Of a stretch of 34,213 nt of DNA, positions 17,337 through 27,297 are shown piece after piece. The translations under genes were made by a program, and so were the position numbers. Within the stretch, counting starts at the first letter, position 1. Every line of letters begins with the position of its first letter. This DNA is from Herminiimonas sp. (GTDB lineage: Bacteria; Pseudomonadota; Gammaproteobacteria; Burkholderiales; Burkholderiaceae_D), in contig JAQGMO010000193.1 in assembly GCA_028292315.1 (NCBI GenBank), positions 1 through 34,213 on the forward strand. Reading direction: 5' to 3'. The notes below the pieces were generated by a model. It saw nothing but the letters and a program-made list of their open reading frames with translations. It did not search any database and was not told the DNA's origin.

Positions 17337-18536
17337 CTATTTCGGCAAAGGCTTCTGGCGTGCGGCAAGCGCCGCGCCCGCCAGCAAGGCGCAGGCTGAA
17401 AACATCAGTCCCCGTTGCAAACCGCCGCTGCTGTCCGCAATCCAGCCGACGATCGCGGGGCCGACGATCTGCCCGGCCGCGAAGACGATCGTGAACGCAC
17501 TGATGCCGGCCGACCACGCCGCCGGTGGAAGATTGTGCCGGACCAGGGCCGTGGTTGATGCCACCACTGATAAAAAAACGGCGCCGAACAGCAGCCCGGA
17601 AATGAACACCACGGCCGGTGCCGCCGTCAGCGCCGGCAGCAGGGTGGCAACGCCCACCAGGGTATTGAGAATTGCCATCGACTCGCCGCCCCTGAAGCGA
17701 TCCAGCATGCGGGCCCAGATGCGCGCCGACGCCACGACGGCGGCGCCGAGGGCCGCGTAGAATCCGGTGATTGCCGATGCCTGCATGCCTTGTTCCTTCA
17801 GCAGCGCGATGACAAAGGTCATGTACCCGATATAGCCGACCCCGAACATGAAATAACCGGCCAGCCCATACGCCATCGGCCGGATCCGGAATGGCGCATG
17901 CCCTGCCGCCAGCGCCGCAGCGCCATCCATTTGCACAGCCGGCAACGCCATCGCGCCGGTCGCGAGGAGGGAGGCGCCGCCCAACGCAAGCCAGGCCCAT
18001 TGCCATGCGTGCGCGGCGCCATTTCCGGCGGCAACGGCCAGCACTGCCGGCAGCAGCAAGGCCGACAGGATGATGCCGAAACCGGTGCCGCCGTAATACA
18101 GCCCGATCAGCAGGCCGGCCCGGCGCGGATGGAGCGCGCCCAGGCGCGCCGCCAGCACGCCGCCGGAAATGAAAATGAATGCGCTGGCCGCGCCGGCGAG
18201 CAGACGTTGCAGCAACAGCATGCCGGCATCGGTCATGAAACCGCAGAACAGCATGAAGCCGGCGGTCAGCACCGAACCGCCGATCAGCGCGGCTTGGGCG
18301 CCGAAGCGCCGCATCAGTGCCGGGGTGACCAGGGCGCCGAGCAGGTAGCCAAGCGCATTGCCGGTGTTCATTGCGCCGGCCAGCAGATAACTCCAGCCGA
18401 GATCGTCGCGCATTGGCGGCAGCAGCACGGCATAGGAAAAACGCGACATGCCTAGCGATATCGCCGCGCCCATCGATAATCCGAGCGCGGTCAGGAACGG
18501 GCGCCGCAGCGCAAAGTCGCTAGCGCCGGATGGCAT
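17337..18536 (-). CDS. YbfB/YjiJ family MFS transporter
   Basis: From ATG 18536 the protein is 399 residues, with about twelve membrane segments. The start FALRRPFLTALGLSMGAAISLGMSRFSYAVLLPPMRDDLGWSYLLAGAMNTGNALGYLLGAL matches the YbfB/YjiJ group. An MFS motif A-like loop (PALMRRFGAQ) follows TM2. The substrate is unknown; the family is annotated as putative small-molecule exporters. An in-frame extension to 18626 adds a non-homologous Cys/Pro-rich leader and is not favoured. It converges on slmA, leaving 35 bp with a weak 6-bp dyad (ACCGGC/GCCGGT, 17301-17322). Confidence 0.87.
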   Translation of the reverse strand: MPSGASDFALRRPFLTALGLSMGAAISLGMSRFSYAVLLPPMRDDLGWSYLLAGAMNTGNALGYLLGALVTPALMRRFGAQAALIGGSVLTAGFMLFCGFMTDAGMLLLQRLLAGAASAFIFISGGVLAARLGALHPRRAGLLIGLYYGGTGFGIILSALLLPAVLAVAAGNGAAHAWQWAWLALGGASLLATGAMALPAVQMDGAAALAAGHAPFRIRPMAYGLAGYFMFGVGYIGYMTFVIALLKEQGMQASAITGFYAALGAAVVASARIWARMLDRFRGGESMAILNTLVGVATLLPALTAAPAVVFISGLLFGAVFLSVVASTTALVRHNLPPAAWSAGISAFTIVFAAGQIVGPAIVGWIADSSGGLQRGLMFSACALLAGAALAARQKPLPK

Positions 18537-18703
18537 GACACTCGCTATGGCACAGGCAGTGCTCCGACATGGGAAAATGGTTAAAAGTCGCGAAGCGGTC
18601 GGGCATGGCGGAATATCCGGCGGCACGGGAAGGGACGGCCGATTGTAACATTGGCCTCCAAAACCATTATTGAGCAGGCAGGGCAGGCGCGTTTACTTTG
18701 GTT

Positions 18704-19042
18704 TCAGGAATCCTTCCCGGTTCCAGTAAAACGCCGCTTGATCGGCGTCCCACTCGACACCACCATCAACAGCCGGGCGATCTTCGATCCGATATTGCGG
18801 CCCATATGCGGTCGTTCGCACTTGAAATGAATGCAATCGCCGCGCTCCATCAGCACAATGTCATTCCCTATCAGGAATTCCAGTTTTCCATCCAGTAGAT
18901 ACAGCACTTCTTCGCCTTCATGCGACACCATGGCCGGGAGGACATGCTCGCCGACCGGGAATTCCGGCTCAAACGCTGTCATCTGCTGGCCTGGCAAATA
19001 TAGATGTCGGAGCCAGGGGCCGCGCACCAAAACAGGGCGCAT
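18704..19042 (-). CDS. Small cupin-domain protein
   Basis: From ATG 19042 the protein is 112 residues and is a single cupin barrel: LVRGPWLRHLYLPGQQMTAFEPEFPVGEH, then the first metal motif region MVSHEGEEVLYLLDGKLEFLIG and the second GDCIHFKCERPHMGRN. The metal set would be H (MVSHEGEE), E and H (IHFKCERPH). The sequence resembles the C-terminal sensor domains of XRE-cupin regulators, but no helix-turn-helix is attached. The start is uncertain: ATG 19102 would give an N-terminus NPDNLSNSAPLFEKKRAYT and overlap the divergent HPP gene. It may bind a small ligand; function unknown. Confidence 0.75.
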   Translation of the reverse strand: MRPVLVRGPWLRHLYLPGQQMTAFEPEFPVGEHVLPAMVSHEGEEVLYLLDGKLEFLIGNDIVLMERGDCIHFKCERPHMGRNIGSKIARLLMVVSSGTPIKRRFTGTGKDS

Positions 19043-19079
19043 GGTGTAAGCTCGTTTTTTCTCGAATAAGGGAGCGCTG

Positions 19080-20258
19080 TTGGACAGATTATCGGGATTC
19101 ATGCGCGGATTCGTTCCGACTCGCATGGGCGTAGACGCAAGAGAGCGGTTTCGCGCGGCCTGCGGTGCGCTGCTCGGCATTTTTCTGACTGCCTTGGTCA
19201 GCCGGGCAATCCTTGGCCCTTCCACCGCGCTGCCATTGCTGATCGCGCCGATCGGCGCTTCGGCAGTGCTACTGTTCGCCGTGCCTTCCAGCCCGCTGGC
19301 CCAGCCGTGGTCTCTCCTCGGCGGCAATGTGCTTTCCGCCATCGTCGGAATCAGTTGCGCGACCTGGATAAACGATCCGCAGCTGGCGGCTGCGGTAGCG
19401 GTCGGCGCTTCGATCATTGCCATGTTTGCACTGCGCTGCCTGCATCCGCCCGGCGGCGCGATCGCGCTCAGCGCGGTGCTTGGCGGTTCTGCGGTGAATG
19501 TGCAGGGATATCAATATGCGCTCTGGCCGGTGGGGCTGAATTCGCTGCTGCTGCTGGCGGTCGCGATCCTGTTCAACAATGCCACCCGGCGTCGTTATCC
19601 GCATCCACCGCAGCTCGAGCACGCCAATGTCCACGGCACCACCGATAGTCCGCCAGGAGTCCGGCTCGGATTTACGCCCGGCGATCTGGATGAAGTGCTT
19701 AAACAATACAACCAGGTCCTCGATGTCAGCCGCGATGACCTCGAGACGCTGTTTTTACAAACCGAAATGCATGCCTACCGGCGCCGCTTTGGTGAAATCA
19801 CCTGTGCCGATATCATGTCGCGCGATGTGGTGACCGTCGAATTCGGTACGACACTGGAAGAAGCCTGGTCCTTGCTGCGCCGGCACCGCATCAAGGCATT
19901 GCCGGTGATAGACCGGGCGCGCAGGGTGATCGGCATCATTACCCAGGCCGATTTCCTGAAACAGGCCAACCTCGACCTGTACGAACGCTTCGATAAAAAA
20001 CTGCATCAATTCATTCGGCGTGTTGCCCGCACGCATTCGGACAAGCCCGAAGTGGCCGGACAAATAATGAGTGCGCCGGTAAGGTGCGCTTCTGTCGACC
20101 GGCATATCGTCGAACTGGTGCCGCTAATGTCCGACGAATCTCTGCACCACATCCCGATTATCGACGACGAGCGGCGGCTGGTGGGAATCGTGACGCAGTC
20201 CGACCTGGTGGCGGCCTTGTATCGCGGGCGGGTAACCGGGGGTCAAGGCGCGCCATAA
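19080..20258 (+). CDS. HPP-family membrane protein with two CBS domains
   Basis: The 392-residue protein has an N-terminal HPP transmembrane domain (about 20-170) with the eponymous LHPPGGA (about 121-127). Two C-terminal CBS motifs follow (about 240-295, ITCADIMSRDVVTVEFGTTLEEAW; about 325-382, VAGQIMSAPVRCASVDRHIVELV). CBS pairs bind adenosyl nucleotides and gate partner domains. HPP proteins are poorly understood; a plant and cyanobacterial branch transports nitrite. The TTG start at 19080 is chosen because AAGGGAG precedes it at good spacing; ATG 19101 is an alternative. It is divergent from the cupin gene, with only 37 bp between. Confidence 0.85.
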   Translation: MDRLSGFMRGFVPTRMGVDARERFRAACGALLGIFLTALVSRAILGPSTALPLLIAPIGASAVLLFAVPSSPLAQPWSLLGGNVLSAIVGISCATWINDPQLAAAVAVGASIIAMFALRCLHPPGGAIALSAVLGGSAVNVQGYQYALWPVGLNSLLLLAVAILFNNATRRRYPHPPQLEHANVHGTTDSPPGVRLGFTPGDLDEVLKQYNQVLDVSRDDLETLFLQTEMHAYRRRFGEITCADIMSRDVVTVEFGTTLEEAWSLLRRHRIKALPVIDRARRVIGIITQADFLKQANLDLYERFDKKLHQFIRRVARTHSDKPEVAGQIMSAPVRCASVDRHIVELVPLMSDESLHHIPIIDDERRLVGIVTQSDLVAALYRGRVTGGQGAP

Positions 20259-20369
20259 AAACCGCTTGCCGCCGGACGAGTGTGTTCTAATGCCACCTAT
20301 CAATCCCGGAATTAATCTTGAAGCACGTGCATAATTGCGCGTGGTATCCATGCCAGAAAAGCAAAAGCG

Positions 20370-21827
20370 ATGAATGTCCTGAGACTTGCCGCTTGCGGAG
20401 GATTTTCCCTGCTGCTCGCCGCCTGTGCAACGCAGGCGCCACCCGCGTCGGTTCCCGCAGCCGTGCCGGCGCAATGGTATGCGCCTTTACCAGCCTCCGC
20501 CTCCGGCGAAGGCAATGATGGGACGAGTTTGCCCCACAACGGCGCGCTGACCGACTTGTCGCAATGGTGGCAGCAACACGGCGATCCATCGCTGGTGCAA
20601 CTGATCGAGGCGGCCCAGCTTGTCAGTCCGACCATTTCCGCATCCCGCACGCGCATCGAGCAGGCACGGGCCACGCGGGTGGCGGCAGGTGCCGCCTTGC
20701 TGCCTGCGGTGGACGGCGCCCTGTCCGTCACCAGGAGCAGCGCCCAACCCCCTTTGCCGATGGCTTCGGTGGTGCAGGGCGGCCTGCAGGCATCATGGGA
20801 ACTTGATCTGTTCGGCGCCCGCCGCGACCTGCGCGATGCGGCCGAGGCCCGCCTTGAAGGCGCGCAAGCCGGCTGGCATGATGCGCGGGTATCGGTGGCC
20901 GCCGAAGTTGCAAATCAATACTATGGATTGCGCGCCTGCAGAAGACTGCTTGCGATTGTGCGCACCGATGCCGCCTCGCGGGACAAGACGGCGCAGCTGA
21001 CGCAACAGAGCGCCGATGCCGGTTTCCAGGCACCGGCAACCGCGGCGCTCGCGCGCGCCAGCGCCGCCGAGGGAAGCAGTCGCGCGATCCAGCAGCGCCA
21101 ACAGTGCGACCTGGCGGTCAAGGCGCTGGTGACCCTGACCGCTTTGGACGAACCTGCGCTGCGCCAAAAAATAGACGAAAGCCCCGCCATGCTGGCGCCC
21201 GCGGCGATCGCGCTCGCCGCGCTGCCGGCCACCATCCTGGCGCAACGGCCCGACGTATTCAACGCCGGGCGCGAGGTCGCCGCAGCCAGCGCCGAGACCG
21301 GCAACGCGCAGGCGCAGCGCTATCCGCGCCTCAGCCTGGCCGGCTCGATCGGCGCCGCCAGCTTTCGCGCCGGCGGCGTCACCACCAGTCTCGACACCTG
21401 GTCGATCGGACCTCTTTCACTGACGCTGCCGGTGTTCGACGCCGGCACGCGCGCCGCCAATGTCGATGCCGCACGGGCCCGTTACGACGAAGCCGTCGCG
21501 CGCTACCAGGCCAGTATCCGGCAGGCTGTGGGCGAAGTCGAACAGGCGCTGGTGAATTTACAGGCCAGCTTCGATCGCGGCGCCGACGTGCAGGTTGCGG
21601 CCGAAGGTTTCCGTGTTTCGTTTGAAAGCACCGAGAACCGCTTTAAAGCCGGATTCGCAAGCCTGCTGGAACTGGAAGACACGCGGCGCACGCTGCTGGC
21701 CGCCGAGACTGCGCTGGTGACGCTGCAGCGTGACCGCGCCCTGGCATGGATCGCGCTGTACCGTGCCGCGGGCGGCGGCTGGCCCGGCCCCGGCGCCGTT
21801 GAACAGACCGCCTCCGGCCCGCGCTGA
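20370..21827 (+). CDS. RND efflux outer-membrane lipoprotein, NodT/OprM family
   Basis: The 485-residue protein has a lipoprotein signal with lipobox LLAAC and C19. Two OEP repeats follow (about 60-260 and 285-470) with the TolC-like patterns QWWQQHGDPSLVQLIEAA, ELDLFGARRDLRDAA, and later ILAQRPDVFNAGREVAAASAETGNAQAQRYPRLSLAGSIG. It forms the outer-membrane exit duct of the tripartite pump encoded by the next two genes. The protein ends about 50 bp before the fusion-protein start. The export substrate cannot be predicted from sequence. Confidence 0.92.
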   Translation: MNVLRLAACGGFSLLLAACATQAPPASVPAAVPAQWYAPLPASASGEGNDGTSLPHNGALTDLSQWWQQHGDPSLVQLIEAAQLVSPTISASRTRIEQARATRVAAGAALLPAVDGALSVTRSSAQPPLPMASVVQGGLQASWELDLFGARRDLRDAAEARLEGAQAGWHDARVSVAAEVANQYYGLRACRRLLAIVRTDAASRDKTAQLTQQSADAGFQAPATAALARASAAEGSSRAIQQRQQCDLAVKALVTLTALDEPALRQKIDESPAMLAPAAIALAALPATILAQRPDVFNAGREVAAASAETGNAQAQRYPRLSLAGSIGAASFRAGGVTTSLDTWSIGPLSLTLPVFDAGTRAANVDAARARYDEAVARYQASIRQAVGEVEQALVNLQASFDRGADVQVAAEGFRVSFESTENRFKAGFASLLELEDTRRTLLAAETALVTLQRDRALAWIALYRAAGGGWPGPGAVEQTASGPR

Positions 21828-21878
21828 TGCCGGTCCCACGCCGGCGAACCTCCCGATGAATTCGATCGAATATCCAAC

Positions 21879-23069
21879 ATGATGAAACGACTCCGACTCA
21901 AACCGATTGCGATAACCCTGCTGGCGCTGGTTTTGCTGGGAATCGGCGCCGCTGCGCTGTTTGCTGCCAGGCCGGCGCCCGCCGGAAAAACCGCCGCCAC
22001 TGTCACCGCCCCCAAACCGGCCCTCACGGTCACCATCGCGCTGCCGCAGACCAGCAGCCTGCCGATCACGCTCGCCGCCAATGGCGACATCAGCGCCTGG
22101 CAGGAAGCGAGCATCGGCAGCGAAGCGAGCGGCTTGCGGCTGGCCGAGGTGCGCGCCAATGTCGGCGACACGGTGCGGGCCGGACAGGTGCTGGCGGTCT
22201 TCGCGGCCGACACCGTGCAGGCCGACGTCGCGCAGGCGCGTGCGAGCGTGCTGGAAGCCGAGGCGAATGCGATGGATGCAAGCGGCAATGCGGCACGCGC
22301 CCGCACGCTGCAGAGCAGCGGCGCGATGAGCGCGCAGCAGATCAATCAATACATCACGGGCGAGCAGACCGCCAAAGCCAGGCTTGAAGCGGCTAAAGCC
22401 ATGCTTCAGGCGCAGCAATTGCGACTGAAGCAGACCCGCCTGCTGGCACCGGACGACGGCGTCATCTCCGCCCGCACCGCTACCGTGGGCGCTGTAACCG
22501 GCGCCGGCACAGAGTTATTTCGCATGATTCGGCAGGGGCGCCTCGAGTGGCGCGCGGAAGTTACCGCGACCGAGCTGGGCCGCGTGCGGCCGGGCACTAC
22601 AGCGACGATCAAGGCTGCCAACGGCGCCGAACTGACAGGAAAGGTCCGCATGATCGCGCCGACGGTCGACTTGCAAAAGCGTTCGGCGCTGGTCTATGTC
22701 GATCTGCCCGTCATGGCCGGCAAGGATGCGCCCGCCAGGGCCGGCATGTTTGCCAGGGGTGAGTTCGATTTGGGCAAGTCCGATGCGCTGACGGTTCCGC
22801 AACAAGCGGTCGTGGTGCGGGACGGGTTCAGTTACGTGTTTCGCATGAATGCCGATAACCGCGTGAGCCAGGTCAAGGTTGAAACCGGCCGCCGGGTTGG
22901 AGACCGGGTCGAGGTGCGCGACGGCGTGGGACACGACACGGTGCTGGTGGCAAGCGGCGCCGGATTCCTGAACGATGGCGACCTGGTGAAGAGCGTGCAG
23001 GCCGGCAGCGCGCCGCAGGGCGAGGGCGCGTCCCAGGCCAGCGCAGCGCCGGTCGCCGTCGTCAAATAA
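21879..23069 (+). CDS. RND efflux periplasmic adaptor (membrane fusion protein)
   Basis: The 396-residue protein has an N-terminal membrane segment (about 9-30), a lipoyl half-motif RLAEVRANVGDTVRAGQVLAVF, a helical hairpin (about 112-185), the second lipoyl half QTRLLAPDDGVISARTATVGAV, then beta-barrel and membrane-proximal domains (LTVPQQAVVVRDGFSYVFRM). It bridges the inner-membrane pump and the outer-membrane duct. The start is MMKRLRLK, with ATG at 21879 or 21882. It lies 51 bp after the NodT gene and 9 bp before the pump gene, in one operon. Confidence 0.92.
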   Translation: MMKRLRLKPIAITLLALVLLGIGAAALFAARPAPAGKTAATVTAPKPALTVTIALPQTSSLPITLAANGDISAWQEASIGSEASGLRLAEVRANVGDTVRAGQVLAVFAADTVQADVAQARASVLEAEANAMDASGNAARARTLQSSGAMSAQQINQYITGEQTAKARLEAAKAMLQAQQLRLKQTRLLAPDDGVISARTATVGAVTGAGTELFRMIRQGRLEWRAEVTATELGRVRPGTTATIKAANGAELTGKVRMIAPTVDLQKRSALVYVDLPVMAGKDAPARAGMFARGEFDLGKSDALTVPQQAVVVRDGFSYVFRMNADNRVSQVKVETGRRVGDRVEVRDGVGHDTVLVASGAGFLNDGDLVKSVQAGSAPQGEGASQASAAPVAVVK

Positions 23070-23078
23070 GGAACGACC

Positions 23079-26000
23079 GTGAATTTCTCCGCTCTATCGA
23101 TTAAAAATCCGATCCCGGCGATCATGCTGTTCGCATTGCTGACGCTGGCCGGCCTGCTGGCTTACCGCTTCAATGCGGTGCAGGATTTTCCCGACATCGA
23201 ACTGCCGATCGTCACCGTCAATGCCTCGCTTCCCGGCGCCGCGCCGGCCCAGCTCGAAACCGAGGTCGCGCGCAAGATCGAAGACTCGGTCGCCACGCTG
23301 CAGGGCATCAAGAACATCTACACCAAGGTACTGGACGGTTCGGTGGTGGTGACGGTCGAGTTCATCCTTGAAAAGCCGATCGCCGAAGCGGTGAACGATG
23401 TGCGCGACGCGGTCGCGCGCGTGCGGGCCGATCTGCCGGGCGAAGTGCGCGACCCGTCGGTGACCAAGGCATCGACCGCTGGCCGCGTGGTGCTGACCTT
23501 TACCGCCGCCGCCGCGCCGAATGCCACCGGTCGCACGCTCGATCAGCAGGAATTGAGCTGGTTTGTCGACGATGCTGTTTCCAAGCGGCTGCTGAGCGTG
23601 CCCGGGGTTGGCGCGGTCAAGCGCATGGGCGGGGTGACGCGTGAAGTGCGGGTCGAACTCGATGCCGCCCAGATGGCGGCATTGAACGTGACCGCGGCCG
23701 ATGTGTCGCGCCGGCTGCGGCTGGTGCAGCAGGAAGCGCCGGGCGGGCGCGGCGATGTGGGCGGCGCCGAGCAATCTGTGCGCACCATCGCGACCGCCAA
23801 GACCGTGGCCGAGCTGGCCATGATCGATGTGCCGCTCGCCGATGGCCGCCATGTGCGCCTCGATCAGGTTGCCAGCGTCCGGGACACCGTGGCCGAGCCG
23901 CGCGCGCTGGCGATGCAGGATGGCGGGGTGGTGGTCGGGTTTGAAATTTTCCGCACCAAGGGCGCCAGCGAAACCGCGGTCGCGCGCGATGCGCGCGCCG
24001 CCGTGGAAGAACTGCAGGCCGCCCATCCGCATGTCCAGCTCAAGCTGGCCATAGACAACGCCAGCCCGGTCGATGAAAACTTTCATGGCTCGATGGCTTT
24101 GTTGTATGAAGGCGCTTTGCTGGCCATATTGGTGGTGTGGTGGTTCTTGCGCGACTGGCGCGCCACGCTGGTTGCCGCCGCCGCGTTGCCGCTTTCGGTC
24201 ATCCCGACCTTTCTCGGCATTTATTATTTTGGCTATACCCTTAACACGGTGACCCTGCTTTCGCTTGCGCTGGTGGTCGGTGTGCTGGTCGACGACGCGA
24301 TCGTGGAAATTGAAAACATTTCACGCCATCTGCGCATGGGCAAGACGCCAATGCAGGCAGCGCTGGAAGCGGCCGACGAGATCGGCATGGCGGTGATCGC
24401 CACCACCTTTGCATTGGTCGCGGTGTTCTTGCCGACCGCGTTCATGGGGGGCATTCCCGGGCTGTTCTTCAAGCAGTTCGGCTGGACCGCGGTGCTGGCG
24501 ATCCTGGCATCGCTGATGGTGGCGCGCCTGCTTACGCCGATGATGGCGGCGTATATCCTGAAGCCGATCGTGCATGTCGAGCAAAAGGACGGCTTCGTCA
24601 TGCGGCGCTACCTGGCTGCGATGCGCTGGTGCCTGCGCCATCGCCTGCTCACCGCGATCGGATCCGGGCTTTTCTTTTTCGGTTCGCTGGCGCTGGTCCC
24701 CCTGTTGCCGACCGGTTTTGTTCCGCCGGCCGACCGTGCGCAAACCCAAATCAATATCGAATTGCCGCCCGGCTCGACACTGGCTGAAACGCGCGCGGTT
24801 GCCGAGCGGGCGCGGCTGGCCGCGATGCAGGTTAGCGGCATCAAGGGCGTATTCAGTTCGATCGGCGGCGGCTCGAGCGGCGACGCCTTCGCGCCGGGCG
24901 CCGCAGCCGAAGCGCGGCGGGCGGTGCTGACGATTACTACTGTCCACCGCACCGAACGGCCGGAGTCGCTGGCGGCGCTTGAAGCGCAGATCCGCGCCAG
25001 GCTGGGCGATATTCCCGGCGCCCGTTTCAACGTGGGTCCGCCCGACACCGGCGTCAAGATGCAACTGGTATTGCGCAGCGAAGATCCGGTTGCGCTATCG
25101 GCCGCCGCGCAACGGGTCGAGCGCGAACTGCGCTCGCTGCAGGGCATCGGCAACGTGCGCTCAAGCGCGTCGCTGGTGCGGCCCGAGATCATTGTGCGGC
25201 CCGACTTTGCGCGTGCCGCCGACCTCGGCGTGACTGCCGCCAGCATCGGCGAAACCGTGCGCGTGGCGACAGCCGGCGATTACGACACCACTCTACCGAA
25301 GCTGAACCTGTCCGAGCGCCAGGTGCCGATACGGGTGAAGCTGCCCGATGCGGTGCGGGCCGATCTGGCCGCTATCGAGCGGCTCGCCGTTCCGGGGAAA
25401 AATGGCGCGGTAATGCTGGGCAATGTCGCCACTGTCACCATGGACAGCGGGCCGGCCCAGATCGACCGCCTCAATCGCAGTCGCAACGTCACGCTCGACG
25501 TCGAGCTGGGATCGCGCACGCTGGGTGAAGCCAATGCGGAGGCGCGCGCCTTGCCGTCGATGAAGAATTTGCCGCCGGCGGTGAAAATAGCCGAACTCGG
25601 CGATGCACAGGAAATGCAGGCGTTGTTCGCCAGCTTTGGCATCGCGATGGCGATTGGCGTGCTGTGCATCTACGGCGTGCTGGTGTTGCTGTTCAAGGAT
25701 TTCATGCAGCCGGTCACGATCCTGGCAGCGCTGCCCTTGTCGATCGGCGGCGCTTTCGTTGCGCTGCTGATTACCCGGCAGGCGCTCTCGATGCCGTCGA
25801 TGATCGGGTTGATCATGTTGATGGGTATCGTCACCAAGAACTCGATCCTGCTGGTCGACTATGCGGTTCTTGCGCGCCTGTCAGGCATGAACCGGTTCGA
25901 TGCATTGGTGGATGCCTGCCACAAGCGCAGCCGGCCGATTATAATGACCACGATTGCGATGGGCGCCGGCATGATGCCGCTTGCCCTCGGCTGGGGCGCC

Positions 26001-26201
26001 GACCCGAGCTTCCGTTCCCCGATGGCGATCGCGGTGATCGGCGGCCTGATTACCTCGACGCTGCTGAGTCTGCTGGTGGTGCCGGCGGTGTTCACTTACA
26101 TCGATGACTTCGAGCACCTGCTGCGGCGCGGGGTGCGCAAGCTGCGCCGGACCAGGAAAGAGGATGGCGCCGCGACACCATCGCCGCAATCGGTCACGTG
26201 A
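23079..26201 (+). CDS. RND efflux pump, inner-membrane permease
   Basis: The 1040-residue protein has the two-fold RND architecture: TM1 (about 9-28), a large periplasmic loop, TM2-6 (about 340-500), a second loop, and TM7-12 (about 545 and 875-1020). TM4 carries the proton-relay pair D405/D406 in GVLVDDAIVEIEN, and TM10 has K920 in GIVTKNSILLVDYA. It exports substrates by proton antiport. The GTG start is supported by an AAGGA ribosome site 5 bp upstream. HAE-1 and HAE-2 members differ mainly by substrate, and I cannot choose between drug, solvent or other substrates. No regulator gene lies beside the operon. Confidence 0.94.
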   Translation: MNFSALSIKNPIPAIMLFALLTLAGLLAYRFNAVQDFPDIELPIVTVNASLPGAAPAQLETEVARKIEDSVATLQGIKNIYTKVLDGSVVVTVEFILEKPIAEAVNDVRDAVARVRADLPGEVRDPSVTKASTAGRVVLTFTAAAAPNATGRTLDQQELSWFVDDAVSKRLLSVPGVGAVKRMGGVTREVRVELDAAQMAALNVTAADVSRRLRLVQQEAPGGRGDVGGAEQSVRTIATAKTVAELAMIDVPLADGRHVRLDQVASVRDTVAEPRALAMQDGGVVVGFEIFRTKGASETAVARDARAAVEELQAAHPHVQLKLAIDNASPVDENFHGSMALLYEGALLAILVVWWFLRDWRATLVAAAALPLSVIPTFLGIYYFGYTLNTVTLLSLALVVGVLVDDAIVEIENISRHLRMGKTPMQAALEAADEIGMAVIATTFALVAVFLPTAFMGGIPGLFFKQFGWTAVLAILASLMVARLLTPMMAAYILKPIVHVEQKDGFVMRRYLAAMRWCLRHRLLTAIGSGLFFFGSLALVPLLPTGFVPPADRAQTQINIELPPGSTLAETRAVAERARLAAMQVSGIKGVFSSIGGGSSGDAFAPGAAAEARRAVLTITTVHRTERPESLAALEAQIRARLGDIPGARFNVGPPDTGVKMQLVLRSEDPVALSAAAQRVERELRSLQGIGNVRSSASLVRPEIIVRPDFARAADLGVTAASIGETVRVATAGDYDTTLPKLNLSERQVPIRVKLPDAVRADLAAIERLAVPGKNGAVMLGNVATVTMDSGPAQIDRLNRSRNVTLDVELGSRTLGEANAEARALPSMKNLPPAVKIAELGDAQEMQALFASFGIAMAIGVLCIYGVLVLLFKDFMQPVTILAALPLSIGGAFVALLITRQALSMPSMIGLIMLMGIVTKNSILLVDYAVLARLSGMNRFDALVDACHKRSRPIIMTTIAMGAGMMPLALGWGADPSFRSPMAIAVIGGLITSTLLSLLVVPAVFTYIDDFEHLLRRGVRKLRRTRKEDGAATPSPQSVT

Positions 26202-26274
26202 TTGCCTGGCGGCGGCGCGAATCGGCTAAACGGAATCCGAACAACGTCGAACAACATATATAACAGGAGAAATG

Positions 26275-27297
26275 ATGAGATACAGACGCCTCGGCAAAAG
26301 TAATCTAAAAGTGTCCGCCTTATGTCTGGGATCAATGATGTTCGGTGACCAGACCGGGCTGGAAGAAGCGCAGAGCATCGTGGCCGCGGCGCGCGACCAC
26401 GGGATTAACTTCATCGACACGGCCGACGTTTACAGCAGGGGCGGCTCGGAAGAAATGGTCGGCAAGCTGCTGCACGGCGGCCGGCATGATTGGGTGCTTG
26501 CCACGAAGCTCGGCAATGCCATGAGCCGGAAGCCGAACCACTCGAATTACTCGCGCACCTGGATGATCCGCGAAGTGGAAAACAGCCTTGCGCGCATGGC
26601 AACCGACTATGTGGATATTCTGTATTTACATCGCGATTTTTACGAAGAAAACCTGGAAGAAGCGGTGCGCACCCTCGGCGATCTGATCCGTGCCGGTAAG
26701 ATCCGTGCGTTCGGACTATCGAATTTTCGAGGCTGGCGTATCGCCGAAGTGGTCCGCCTGTGCGAACAAACCGGCGTGCCCGCTCCGATCGTGTGCCAGC
26801 CATATTACAACCTGCTCAATCGCGGACCCGAAGTGGAAATATTGCCGGCCTGTGGACATTACGGAATCGGCGTCGTGTCTTACAGCCCGATCGCGCGCGG
26901 CGTGCTGACCGGAAAATATTTGCCGGGGCAGCCGGCGCCGGAGGGCACGCGCGCGGGACGCGGCGACAAGCGCATACTTGAAACCGAATTTCGCGAGGAA
27001 TCGCTGGCGATCGCGCTCAGGCTCAAGGAGCATGCCGATGCACGCGGTATAAAACTCGGACAATTTGCCACCGCTTGGGTGCTGGCCAACCGGAACATCT
27101 CCGCGGTGATCGCCGGGCCGCGTACGCTGGCGCAAATGGAAGATTATTTTCCCGCTGTCGAGATGGAAATTTCGGCGGAAGAGGAAGCATTGGTCGATAG
27201 CCTGGTTCGTCCAGGGCATGCATCGACGCCCGGCTTCAATGATCCAAGCCATCCTTTCTTTGGCCGACCGCTCGCCAATAGGCTTGCCGGCGCATAA
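26275..27297 (+). CDS. Aldo/keto reductase
   Basis: The 340-residue protein has the AKR (beta/alpha)8-barrel with catalytic tetrad D48 (FIDTADVYS), Y53, K78 (LATKLG) and H119 (LYLHRD). The NADPH-binding end is seen in PSIARGVL-like PIARGVLTGKY and VIAGPRTLAQM. It reduces aldehydes or ketones; the physiological substrate is unknown, and it is nearest the YajO/GSP69-type group. I chose ATG 26275 because AGGAGA (26265-26270) is better spaced to it than to ATG 26272. It follows the RND pump by about 70 bp, so it could be co-transcribed. Confidence 0.9.
   Translation: MRYRRLGKSNLKVSALCLGSMMFGDQTGLEEAQSIVAAARDHGINFIDTADVYSRGGSEEMVGKLLHGGRHDWVLATKLGNAMSRKPNHSNYSRTWMIREVENSLARMATDYVDILYLHRDFYEENLEEAVRTLGDLIRAGKIRAFGLSNFRGWRIAEVVRLCEQTGVPAPIVCQPYYNLLNRGPEVEILPACGHYGIGVVSYSPIARGVLTGKYLPGQPAPEGTRAGRGDKRILETEFREESLAIALRLKEHADARGIKLGQFATAWVLANRNISAVIAGPRTLAQMEDYFPAVEMEISAEEEALVDSLVRPGHASTPGFNDPSHPFFGRPLANRLAGA

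Noticed and set aside
23094-24086. 330-codon minus-strand open frame inside the RND pump gene
   Set aside because: His/Arg/Gly-rich shadow of a gene with clear RND motifs on the plus strand.
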